From assembly GCA_900404475.1 (NCBI GenBank), contig OUQQ01000437.1, positions 1-17,560 on the forward strand: DNA of 17,560 nt. Reading direction: 5' to 3'. Numbering within the stretch: the first letter of the stretch is position 1; the number at the start of each line of letters is the position of its first letter. Source of the DNA: Spongospora subterranea. Its lineage: Eukaryota; Endomyxa; Phytomyxea; Plasmodiophorida; Plasmodiophoridae. The position numbers and the translations under genes were made by a program. Shown here in pieces: positions 1 through 7,779 of this stretch. The notes beneath the pieces were generated by a model. That model was not told the DNA's origin and made no database searches. It saw only the letters and a list, made by a program, of their open reading frames with translations.

Positions 1-75
1 AATGACTCTCCGAAGGAACTTAATAAAGTTTAGTTCGCTATCAACCTTCTTGCGCATCTGTAATCGTGTAAATAT

Positions 76-160
76 GTGTTTGTGGCCGAGTTGGTCTAAG
101 GCGCCAGCTTAAGGCGCTGGTTTCGTTCGCGGAGCGCGGGTTCAAATCCCGTCGAACACA
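76..160 (+). tRNA. tRNA-Leu, anticodon AAG
   Basis: This folds as a complete cloverleaf. The 7-bp acceptor stem pairs 76-82 with 153-159, including one G-U pair. The D arm (85-102) has a GCC/GGC stem. The anticodon stem is 104-108/116-120, and its 7-nt loop carries AAG at 111-113. A 15-nt variable arm spans 121-135. The T arm (136-152) has the TTCAAAT loop. The long variable arm and the discriminator A at 160 are both typical of tRNA-Leu. The internal B box GGTTCAAATCC is intact, and a run of ten T at 161-170 gives the Pol III terminator. No intron is present. The anticodon reads CUU/CUC leucine codons after A34 deamination. Confidence 0.96.
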
Positions 161-170
161 TTTTTTTTTT
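161..170 (+). terminator. Pol III oligo-T terminator
   Basis: Ten consecutive T follow the tRNA discriminator base directly. This is the standard RNA polymerase III stop for the tRNA-Leu gene. Confidence 0.9.
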
Positions 171-282
171 GTCTTTTGACAGACTTTTCGGTCTACCGGT
201 AGGTCGTGAACGTGGCGATCTTGTTCTATGTCAATACTGTGCATGTGTATGCATTCTCGGTTTCAGATCCCCGTTTTGGACC

Positions 283-586
283 ATGGCAACCTTCCAGAAT
301 CTTATCCCTGACCAACTTCCCCCAGACGGTTTCACGAACAACCCCAAGGACGTGCACATTGTCGTTGGACCTGATAGTGACACAATCGGTAATTTCTGTA
401 TATATTTCATCTCAGCGATTTCCAATTACAGACCGGGCCAGTTGATTGTGATTTTCAGGTTGATGTGGTGTTCCAATGACGGTAATGAAAACCCCATTTT
501 CAACAGGAGTTCCTTATATATTCACGACTGCCGCCTCCGCTCCTTCAAGTAATTTGCCGTTAATACGAGTTCAAATAAAAACCTGA
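283..586 (+). CDS. possible small spliced gene, unknown function
   Basis: The ATG at 283 lies in the strong context ACCATGG, and the first exon (283-388) reads well as protein. It ends at a GTAATT donor after the residues VVGPDSDTI. The rest is ambiguous. A 53-nt intron 389-441 gives a 47-residue product ending at the TGA at 477. Adding a second intron at 459-506 gives 59 residues ending at 563. A direct splice from 388 to 507 gives 61 residues ending at 586. An AATAAA at 574-579 marks a likely 3' end. I do not recognise the protein. The sequence supports a transcribed small gene, but the exon structure is inference, and a decayed gene is possible. Confidence 0.35.
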
Positions 587-604
587 ATGTGTGGGAGTTG
601 GTCA

Positions 605-650
605 ACAAAAGAGAGAGAGAGAGGGGAGAAAGAGAGATCTCCCTCAGAAC
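605..650. repeat. GA-rich low-complexity tract
   Basis: A purine run of GA dinucleotides mixed with GGGG and AAA lies between the small gene and the MFS transporter. It may belong to the 5' leader or core promoter of the transporter. Nothing beyond composition supports a function. Confidence 0.6.
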
Positions 651-746
651 ACCTTTTCGGATATGGATTAATCCAGTTAGCCCGAGCCGATTTTCTGGAT
701 TTGGCGGAGGGAACTGAAGGGCGGCGGCCGGTCATCAAGGCCCTCG

Positions 747-2611
747 ATGGCGCTTCTGTATTCGAAGGAAGGCGCCACGACCATGAATAATCGCCTGTAT
801 ATTCTATTGGCATTGGTTCAGCTCAATGAAGGAATGCAGCGGAATATCATGTTCGGCCGCCAATCCCCTATAAAACCAGCTAACCCGTTTTTGTGGATTG
901 CAGGACTCCCATCATGCCTTTCGTCGTCGACGAATTTCTCAGACCGTAATGGCCCAATTGGTTGCCGAGATCCTCGGTCGATATCTTACACGATGTGGAC
1001 AGACCCGACGTGAACCCGATCAATCCGGCGAAAACCGAAGGGGATGTCGGACTCTATTCTGGGATATTATCGGGCTCGTCCTTCCTGGCGCAATTCGTGT
1101 CGAGCCTGTTCTGGGCCAAGGCCAGCGATCGGTTCGGTCGGGAAAATCGATTCTCCCCCCGTCGACGACATCGCCCTCAATTTTCGATTGACAATAGGGC
1201 GGCGACCGGTGTTGATATTCGGCTGTGGAGTCGCCTCCATACCTCTTTTGCTGTTCGGCATCTCGACCTCATTCACCAACGCCCTCATATCCCGTCTGGC
1301 CGTCGGTCTATTCTCTGGGAACTCGGTCGTTCTCCGAACCTATCTCGGCGAGGTTCTGTCCCCCGTTTTCATCGCCTAAAATCCCTATCGAGTCTCCTCC
1401 TGACCGTTTTCCATCGACCAGGTGACGACAATCGGGAATCAGGCACGAGGATATTCACTTATCACGATTTTTTACGGGATCTCGACAATATTTGGTCCAT
1501 TGACTGGTGGACTTCTGGGCGGAAGAATCGCCAATATGCCCTTTGGCTTTCTACCCTCTCTTGTCTGGTAATCGATTTGCGATTCTGGTGGTCCAACCCG
1601 CAGCAAACCGTGATTTAGTGCTGCTGGGGCCCTTATCGTCGGGATTCTATTGGCCCTGTTCCTACCCGAAACACTTAAGTTCCAGAACCGATCGCGACCA
1701 GTTGATGTTGACTTGGAGGGCGGATCGGTCGATCCACAACAGGTACGTTCATCATCGTGTCGCCAAACCATCGTCCTCAGCTCTTCCTAGCCGTCGTCGT
1801 CGTTATGGCAGCGAGATATTATCTTGACCATTGTCATATACGCCCTTCTCTGTATGGTGCGTTGGGGTTGTCGTGTTGGGAGTTTTGTGCTGACCATTTC
1901 GTCAACTAGGTGCAGCGTTCCCTTCTGTCCGCCACGACCCTGTATTTCCGGGCAAAGCGGTCAACAGGTGGTCTGGAACTGACAAGCTCTACTATTGGGA
2001 CGTTGCTGGCGATTCAGGGACTCGCCCTTTCCGCTTACCAATCGACCGCGTTTCCTCCATTGGCGAGAAGGTGGCCCTTGATGCCTCGTCCCCATGGCGC
2101 TACTCCCGCTGACTCCTGATCAGGTTCGGGGCCCTGATCCTGATGAGGTTGTCGTCCTTCTCCTACGCGCTCCTCGTTCCGCTCCCGATCGTTCTGGTAT
2201 ATTTCCTGGATGGCGTTGTCGGTCACTGGATTGTGTCCGTCCCAACTCTATCGATCATGGCGATCGCTGCGACCTCCACCTTTACCAGCAGCAGTCAGAT
2301 CACTCCCTCGTTTATCTCAGCCGATCCCTAAAAATTCTGTTCCAGTGCTTCTGGTAAACAACGCCGGAGACGACCACAATCGTTCGCTGGTCAACGGAAT
2401 ATCGCAAATGCTGTCGACATTGGGCAAATTCGTCGGAGCGCTGTCGATGGGTGCGATATGGCGTAAATTTGTTTCGCTGCATTATACGAGTTTGGCGTTT
2501 GTTTATATAGCGGGATGGAGCTGGATCCTGTTCATGATGTCGTTCCGATTACCTGACTCGTTGAGAAATCCGAAAACGTCCAATATTGAAGCAAACGGTA
2601 GAACGTCCTAA
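747..2611 (+). CDS. MFS transporter, ZIFL/TetA-like, ten exons
   Basis: Exons are 747-850, 904-945, 1003-1136, 1198-1352, 1422-1567, 1619-1742, 1791-1856, 1910-2070, 2124-2293 and 2346-2611. They total 1368 nt and encode 455 residues. All nine introns are GT-AG and 48-69 nt long. Splicing restores the classic MFS loop 2-3 motif SDRFGRRPVL (about residues 90-99), which no unspliced frame contains. It also gives GLYSGIL and TYLGEV upstream of a GPLTGGLLGG helix, and LARRFG in the second half. The pattern fits the 12-helix drug/proton or zinc-induced-facilitator-like family at the plasma or vacuolar membrane; the substrate cannot be read. The ATG at 747 puts a short tail before helix 1; an in-frame ATG at 783 is an alternative. 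An AATAAA lies at 2676. Confidence 0.93.
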
Positions 2612-2675
2612 CAAACGAGCAATGTTCCGTTTGGTATAAATATGAGTTCAACCTACTAAATGTAGAGCCGAACCC

Positions 2676-2681
2676 AATAAA
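2676..2681 (+). promoter_or_regulatory. polyadenylation signal of MFS gene
   Basis: An AATAAA lies 65 nt after the stop codon of the transporter, on the same strand. It is a plausible 3'-end signal by position and sequence only. Confidence 0.45.
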
Positions 2682-2794
2682 CACATATTCGTAATTAACT
2701 AAAACCCATCGTTCAAATGATCTTGAATTGCTGAGAAAGGAAACATAAAGGGCACTACATTTCTGGTGTTTGAATTGGCAATGAGGACTCTTGA

Positions 2795-2802
2795 TCTATA
2801 AA
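2795..2802 (+). promoter_or_regulatory. TATA-box-like element
   Basis: CTATAAAAGG matches the TATA consensus very well and sits about 35-40 nt upstream of an ATG at about 2830. It could drive the tentative small transcript below. No other evidence for transcription is visible. Confidence 0.4.
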
Positions 2803-2829
2803 AGGGTGTGCTCAACACCGACTCTGCAA

Positions 2830-3150
2830 GCAGCCTTATGGAAACACCTTCAAGCCAAGCTCATTGGCGGCATTCAATATATTCTTGTAAGGAAGAATCA
2901 GTACACAAACGACACCCACATGCTTGAATTCTCGACAGTAACGCACGACGAATGCACATCCAGTCAAGACACACCGTCCACAAAAGGTACCTTGTTGGCA
3001 ATGTTTTCCCTTTGTGCACGGTGTCTTGACAGCTGGGTGATGAATATGAAAATTTATTTAAAGACTTTCCTCATACCATCATCAAACACAGAGCAACGTC
3101 ATCGCATGGTCAAACAGAATACCCTGAAAGCTGTCCCTTCTCGCAGATAA
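2830..3150 (+). CDS. tentative small spliced ORF downstream of TATA box
   Basis: Starting from the ATG that follows the TATA-like box, a GTAAGG donor near 2887 can join an acceptor before 2941. A GTACCT donor at 2988 can join an acceptor before 3092. The joined frame would encode roughly 50 residues and end in a TAA at 3148-3150. The second intron would contain the 3' arm of the foldback at 2960-3036. The product has no recognisable domain and the model rests only on splice-site and TATA placement. It may well be non-coding. Confidence 0.2.
   Translation, partial: AALWKHLQAKLIGGIQYILVRKNQYTNDTHMLEFSTVTHDECTSSQDTPSTKGTLLAMFSLCARCLDSWVMNMKIYLKTFLIPSSNTEQRHRMVKQNTLKAVPSRR
2960..3036. repeat. 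foldback: imperfect inverted repeat with 20-nt loop
   Basis: The arms 2960-2987 and 3008-3036 are inverted copies. Aligning them gives about 24 paired bases with two mismatches and two small gaps (2 and 3 nt), around the loop 2988-3007. The shared core includes ACGGTG and TCTTGA. RNA from this stretch would form a long hairpin. It could be a remnant of a foldback or MITE-like element, or a structured transcript segment. Confidence 0.7.
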
Positions 3151-3199
3151 AGCCCGTACCCGTATCGATGGCGAATTGGGTGATCCCGTAGGAGGTGAG

Positions 3200-3310
3200 T
3201 GAGGGCAGCTGCACTTGTGCACTTGTACAGTGTACAGTCAACTGACAGTCACCACTTGTGACTGGACGTCCGTGTGCTGGCTAAGTTGACACTGAGTGCA
3301 GTGACTACCC
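3200..3310. promoter_or_regulatory. dyad-rich region upstream of the metallothionein-like gene
   Basis: About 100 nt are packed with short dyads built from GTCA/TGAC and CAGT/ACTG. TGTACAGTGTACA at 3224-3236 is palindromic except at its central position. CAGTCAC and GTGACTG at 3246-3252 and 3258-3264 pair perfectly across 5 nt. ACAGTCA occurs twice (3235 and 3245), and CACTG/CAGTG pairs near 3290-3303. The cluster lies 130-240 nt before the start of a putative metal-binding protein gene, so a regulatory role is a reasonable inference. Confidence 0.35.
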
Positions 3311-3436
3311 ATCGCGTGCCCGCATGCCGCTATAGCCTCTCCACACGCCAGCTTCCGCCAGTTTTACACAGCCCGAATCAGCCACTCAGCATAGTCCCTC
3401 GATTCTCCAAGTTTTTTATTGATATTGATCGTCAAC

Positions 3437-3874
3437 AGTAAGTTGCTGGGTATCGGTTGCGTTAGATGGCGTCCTGAGTTTTGTGGTCGACAGTGCCCGG
3501 TTCATGTGGTTGCCCAGCATGTCAATGCCAGGCGCTGAATCTCGGAGTGAACTCTCAATGCGGTACCTTTTACTGTTTGGTTAGAGATAAGCCAGAATTG
3601 ATTGAGATTTATAGGCGGCTCGTGCTCGTGTTCGGCTTCAAGCTGTGGTTGCCCGTCATGTCCCAGGAATAGGGAATCATCAGATGGCTGTGGCTGCCTT
3701 ATCACAGGTGTTTGTATCTGTGGACCACTCTGCAGATCGCAAAACTGCCCAGCCAAAGTAAAGGTCATTCCCCCATGCGCCTGCACATCAACTGGAGTCT
3801 GTGCATGCGGAACTGCATGTCAATGCCCTGCCTGCCCATGCAAATCCGAGGAAGGCATTTCGAAGAAAAACTGA
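3437..3874 (+). CDS. metallothionein-like cysteine-rich protein, start codon split by an intron
   Basis: Exons are 3437, 3494-3562 and 3615-3874. The only A of the start codon in exon 1 precedes a consensus GTAAGT donor; intron 3438-3493 (56 nt) is removed and TG at 3494 completes ATG. Intron 2 is 3563-3614 (52 nt). The product is 109 residues with 24 cysteines, nearly all as CxC or CxxC, starting MPGSCGCPACQCQ and ending with a basic KKN tail. Three cysteine clusters (about residues 5-41, 49-64 and 75-98) are separated by short spacers rich in S, T, G and N. There are no aromatic residues in the clusters. This composition is that of metallothioneins, which chelate Zn, Cu or Cd in the cytosol. 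No exact family was recognised. Upstream in-frame sequence hits a stop without an ATG, which supports the split start. Confidence 0.78.
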
Positions 3875-4917
3875 GTTTTAAACGCCTTGCAAGGTCATTC
3901 TGCCCAAGAATGCTGATCTCTGATTATAAATACGTATAGTTGGATCGTTTGAAAATAGTCACGCATTGATAAGAGAAGGAATATTCTGAAACTTGAATCT
4001 GATGAATAGATTAGGTAAAATTATATGACACAAGAAAATCAAGCTACAGACTGCGTCAAATTCCTTGAACCGCTCTGTTGTCGTCGTTCGCAAAATTGTT
4101 GAAAATGATGTCTCGAAATACCTATACGAGCTTAGAATCCAAACAAAAAACATCCTTACTTCTACTGGTAAGAAAAGAAGTCGACCTTGTCCGAATTGGT
4201 GTAGATGCAATTCAATGATCCAGAACTCCATTCAACGCAAAATGTGCAGAGAGCAGGATGAACAATGTGACAGAGGGCGTTTGTTAAAGATGCCCGAAAC
4301 GATAAAACCTGACGGATCAAACAAAACAGCGATTTTCGGTACCGAACGTGAGATGTAAAAAGCAAGTATATGGCTTTAAACGGAATTCAGATTTTTCACA
4401 ATAACAGTACAGAAAGGACGAAACGAAGACACCGGGGAATGGGTCAATAAAAAAACTTTCGATTTTGGTATCGCTCGAACCTCTGTCTCAGTACTGGCCA
4501 AGAATGCCCGCCGAACACAGAGGACATTATCACAATAACGACATCATTTTTGCGACATTCTTTCAGACCAACTGCGTAATCTGAAAGAGCTCAGTTGCAA
4601 AAAACAGCTTTTGATTTGTACAACCTTCCGCCCTCTCCGTCCTGTAACAAGACTTTCTCATTTAAACAGGAATAAATCACTCTGATACACCTTTGTTTAT
4701 ACATTGTCACCTAGGTATACCACTGGCTTTAACGTAAGTAGAAACCTACCGATCGGTTGGTTACCAGTAAACCCATTCTGTAATGACCTTAGAAAGTAAG
4801 GACAGCGGTATAAATGAGAACGTATAAACAGAGGTTTTACAAGAGTGTTGATTCCTCAGGGTACCAGGACGGAGAAGGCGGAGGTCAGTACATGATTAAG
4901 GCACCTTTCCTGTGATG
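3875..4917. other. stretch without a confident gene
   Basis: No well-supported gene is visible here. One plus-strand frame at about 4030-4358 contains protein-like residues (VVVRKIVENDVSKYLYEL) followed by a GTAAGA donor near 4169. It lacks an in-frame ATG, and the ATG at 4026 runs in another frame. It could be an exon of an unseen gene or a remnant. From 4360 to 4917 I see nothing beyond AT-rich sequence. Confidence 0.4.
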
Positions 4918-5232
4918 TTACGTGGATCGCCAGTTGGATCTGCCATCAAAAAAGAGCTTATCAACCAGGGCCACAAAATGATGGCCGACGATTAGCGTTC
5001 TCAGCGTCCTCGGCTTGGGCTGTTCTACAAATGAGGTCTCAATATCCGTCGCCGCTTCTGAATCGCGTTCACAGCGATACGTCGCACTTGGAAACGCACA
5101 GCAGCATGTTGCTGCGATGTCCCGCGTTTTTACGTGATCGGGATGTTTTTCGTCTGCAAAAGAGTCAACCGCATTAATCCCTGCGACTCGTACCCCGGTC
5201 AGATGAGATGAATTCCACGAGTTCCAAAACAT
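4918..5232 (-). CDS. small ORF, unknown function
   Basis: A 104-residue ATG-started frame. Its C-terminal half (charged, with RTLRTLIVG then FVALVDKLFF) looks more protein-like than its N-terminal half. It lies downstream of the 139-residue gene on the same strand and might be a separate gene or a 3' portion of it. No splice path joining the two could be found. A possible GTAAAA donor after DEKHPDH does not give a frame-preserving intron. No family was recognised. Confidence 0.3.
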   Translation of the reverse strand: MFWNSWNSSHLTGVRVAGINAVDSFADEKHPDHVKTRDIAATCCCAFPSATYRCERDSEAATDIETSFVEQPKPRTLRTLIVGHHFVALVDKLFFDGRSNWRST

Positions 5233-5346
5233 ACAGACGTACGCCAGATTGCTTTCTAACTTACGGACTCTTCATTTACTGTCGGCACTTACCCTTTCTT
5301 CCCAGTCAAGTCAAAGAGTCAACGATACTCCGCAACTGTGAGTGGT

Positions 5347-5370
5347 GATTCGTGAGGGGCTTCACGAATC
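5347..5370. repeat. 9-bp perfect hairpin
   Basis: GATTCGTGA at 5347-5355 pairs perfectly with TCACGAATC at 5362-5370 around a 6-nt loop. It sits just past the 3' end of the minus-strand 139-residue gene, so it would be in its 3' region. A role in transcript end formation or stability is possible but not shown. Confidence 0.55.
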
Positions 5371-5401
5371 TTTGGCGTTGTTCACCCACCCGCAAAGCTG
5401 T

Positions 5402-5922
5402 TCAAAGAGGGCTACGCAACAGGGGCGTTTCGCGTTGCACTGTGTGAGTCTCAGGGCCGACTGGTATTTCGACCTCGTAGTCGAAAGTCACATTACGCAT
5501 ACCACGCGTTAACAACGTCATCGGGGTCGTTGATGAGTCCAGGGCTTGTTTCCAATCGGCAAGCACCAACGCAGCCGTGGTCATCGATTGTCTATCCTGT
5601 AGAGCTCGAAAGTATCGAGGAGAAGCAGCCTGTGCTGTCCCCGCTGCCAAGGCTCCGTCATGGAGATATCGGATACGAGAAAGTGCGGAAAAAAAAGCAG
5701 ATTGCACGTCGCATCAATCGCGTCCGCGATCTTGGACAGGAAGAGATAGCATTGATTAGGCAACGGTTTCATAAGAATCACAATCTCCAGAGGCGTCAGC
5801 ACTATCCTTCGTACCCTGGTGTCATTTTATCAGCTGTTCAAGCGGCGATTCTCACCATGCAGTCGATGTTCTCCCACGTCTTTTTCCGCAATACCCGACG
5901 TCAGTGATATTCCAGCCATCAT
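5402..5922 (-). CDS. unknown 139-residue protein, three exons
   Basis: Exons, read on the minus strand, are 5922-5856, 5801-5677 and 5629-5402, totalling 420 nt. Intron 1 (54 nt) has a strong GTGAGA donor and intron 2 (47 nt) a GTATCC donor; both end in AG, and both are needed to keep the frame open. The product begins MMAGISLTSGIAEKD. A middle part has helical character (LEIVILMKPL, LFLSKIADAIDAT), then RYFRALQDRQ and DWKQALDSS, and the end is VTFDYEVEIPVGPE. No family was recognised. The gene diverges from the TPR gene, with 172 nt between their start codons. The opposite strand also carries an open frame (5533-5907), but it lacks the splice logic seen here. Confidence 0.55.
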
Positions 5923-6011
5923 ATTTATGAGAGGATCTACAGTAAATATATATATGTATGTGTTCCGTCCATATATTTTTCATGTGAATCCTAGCGCCAG
6001 AACGTCTGCGA

Positions 6012-6054
6012 CCAACTGGGCAACTACATGAGTCATCTCATGGTTGTCAGTTGG
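6012..6054. promoter_or_regulatory. imperfect hairpin in the shared upstream region of the TPR gene
   Basis: CCAACTG at 6012-6018 pairs with CAGTTGG at 6048-6054, and inner blocks CAAC/GTTG and ATGAG/CTCAT pair around a 4-nt loop with small bulges. The structure lies 41-83 nt before the TPR start codon, so it may be in the 5' UTR or act as a DNA dyad in the divergent promoter. Short upstream ATGs occur in the same stretch. Confidence 0.45.
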
Positions 6055-6094
6055 CGTTATCGAACGATCGAGTCAGTATTGTAATTTATTTTAT

Positions 6095-6987
6095 ATGAGC
6101 ATATCGAGCGATGAGCGTCTTTCGCGTCTCGAAATTGGTACGGCCTTATTCAAGGCTAAACAGGTTGAGGAAGCGTACCCTTATTTTCAGGCGGCGCTTG
6201 ATTTTGACAGGAACCTGACTCCTCAAAATTCGGCAAAAGCCCTGTATTACATAGCCGAGACTTTATTCAACAAACGAGAATATGACATGGCTCTGCATCA
6301 CTACAATATATCGATAGATCTCTATGCGGATGATTTTCAGGTCTATTTTGATCGTGGTTATCTTCGGCAAAAGTTGCGTCTTACCCAAGCAAGTATCGAC
6401 GATTTCAACAAATCCATCGAGCTGAACCCAGATTTTGCCTCCACCTATCATAATCGCGCTGTTGCTTATAAGCACATCGGGAACATTGAGCAAGCGATCA
6501 TCGATTTCCGACGGGCGATTTCCCTTCCGGGAAATCATGTCCGGACCAAAAAAAGGTATTGAGTGAATGTCGACACCATTCTTGTTTGCTGAGGGACTTC
6601 AGTTTATTGGAGTTGCTATTGCCACGAGCAATGCGATACGGTGAGACAGGACAAACAGAGAAAGCGCTGCAGGTGTTGGATGAATGTGTGCACTTGGACC
6701 CGGTCCCCGCCCAGGTGTTTATGGAACGCGCCAACCTGTATATGGGCCTTGGCAGACACGCCGATGCCATTGATGACATCACATTGGCGTTGGAACTGCG
6801 GCCTAATAGTTGTGAACTACTGAAAATTCGGGCGGTCGCCTATGAAAAACTGGGCGAAAATAGGCTTGCAATGTCCGATTATGAGGCGGTATTGGAGCGA
6901 CAGGAGACCAGGACTGCATCAAGGGATATTCATGCAACCCTTCAGACCATTAGTCGCCGACTTCTCGCCATGAGGCATGAAGAATAA
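6095..6987 (+). CDS. tetratricopeptide-repeat protein, two exons
   Basis: Exons are 6095-6555 and 6603-6987, joined by a 47-nt GTATTG...CAG intron that sets AAAAAG|T into a serine codon and gives a 281-residue protein. The chosen ATG starts MSISSDERLSRLEIG; the frame is open 17 codons further upstream but without an ATG. Consecutive 34-residue TPR units are clear, with the usual W/L-G-Y-A-F-A-P pattern. Examples are ALYYIAETLFNKREYDMAL, VYFDRGYLRQKL, TYHNRAVAYKHIGNIEQAI and, after the splice, VFMERANLYMGLGRHADAI and LKIRAVAYEKLGENRLAM. About seven repeats fill nearly the whole protein. TPR solenoids bind partner peptides. No catalytic domain, signal peptide or membrane helix is visible, so the specific role is unknown. 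Confidence in the gene is high, in its function low. Confidence 0.88.
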
Positions 6988-7037
6988 AAAATCTGTTTTG
7001 TTGAGGTCGTTCTCTTGAATTTCAGATTGATCTGGGT

Positions 7038-7076
7038 TCAGTGTGGACGCGATTCTGTGAATCGCGTCCACACTGA
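7038..7076. repeat. 18-bp perfect inverted repeat with 3-nt loop
   Basis: Positions 7038-7055 are the exact reverse complement of 7059-7076, separated only by TGT. The core is GTGGACGCGATTC/GAATCGCGTCCAC. It lies 51 nt after the TPR stop codon. In RNA this would be an exceptionally stable stem-loop; in DNA, a cruciform. It may shape the 3' end of the TPR transcript or be part of a non-coding RNA. Confidence 0.85.
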
Positions 7077-7120
7077 TGAACGATGGAGCCTCCTGCCTGA
7101 CGCTACAGACAGCACAACCA

Positions 7121-7183
7121 TTGCGCGCGATTCTGTGCCTTTCATGACTGTGGTGTACCGTGCAGTCGTAGAGACGCGCGCAA
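7121..7183. repeat. second dyad, TTGCGCGCG ... CGCGCGCAA
   Basis: TTGCGCGCG at 7121-7129 is the exact reverse complement of 7175-7183. A nested GACTG/CAGTC pair lies at 7146-7150 and 7163-7167. Together with the dyad at 7038-7076 it makes the 6988-7266 interval unusually rich in secondary structure. No known RNA family was recognised in it. Confidence 0.6.
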
Positions 7184-7266
7184 GTTAATTACCGTTTATC
7201 ATCCTCAAGCGGACGTGATTCTGTTGGAACAAAATACGGAGCGCCTTTACACGCGCAATATACTGA

Positions 7267-7683
7267 ATGAAGAACCGCGCCAGACGCCGACCATCAGACG
7301 AGGTCATTGGCGCCGGCACTTCATCAAAAATGGATCAGCCTATCGCCGGGGATGCCGATTACGAACCTGGGTCCAACGAGCTGTTTGCCCAAATTGTAGA
7401 TATTTTTATGAAGGAAACACGGTTGGACAGCGTGACCCATGGACTGGAGGGTGGTCGTGGCGCCGCCTTAGTACGAGACGCCAACGGATATATGTTGGTT
7501 ATAGATTTTTTCAATTTTTTAAACCGATTCAGAAACAATTTTGGTAGAAAAGAACAAATTCGCCGCCAGCGAGCCAAGATCTTCGATAAAATCTTGAAAA
7601 GTCGAGACGCCTGGCAGAAAAAGCGGTCAGATCCGCCGTTTTGCAGATTTATCGATAAGGTATCAACATGTGACGTTAAATAA
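7267..7683 (+). CDS. unknown charged protein
   Basis: An ATG-started frame of 138 residues. The N-terminus is basic (KNRARRRPSD), followed by ELFAQIVDIFMKETRLD and a glycine-rich GLEGGRGAAL. A long charged helix follows (about residues 95-120, KEQIRRQRAKIFDKILKSR). A T-rich segment 7494-7532 begins GTTGGT, ends CAG and is 39 nt, so it could be a frame-preserving intron; it encodes the only hydrophobic patch. A second possible intron, 7660-7711 (52 nt, GTATCA...TAG), would replace the last residues with a different tail ending near 7790. No domain was recognised. The gene is in tandem with the TPR gene. Confidence 0.5.
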   Translation: MKNRARRRPSDEVIGAGTSSKMDQPIAGDADYEPGSNELFAQIVDIFMKETRLDSVTHGLEGGRGAALVRDANGYMLVIDFFNFLNRFRNNFGRKEQIRRQRAKIFDKILKSRDAWQKKRSDPPFCRFIDKVSTCDVK

Positions 7684-7779
7684 TCAAACGGCTTCAATTA
7701 TCGGGCATTAGGTTTCTTTCACCATCGGTGTGGCGTGCTCTTTGATCACATCATGCTTGGTTGGACGATCATCTCTGTT

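Noticed and set aside
962..1618. 218-residue frame in the transporter region
   Set aside because: It reads through three introns of the MFS gene and leaves the true frame after the first of them; splicing gives the conserved transporter motifs instead.
5533..5907. Plus-strand 124-residue frame opposite the unknown three-exon gene
   Set aside because: No domain, and the minus strand has two well-formed short introns that keep its frame open; retained only as the alternative.
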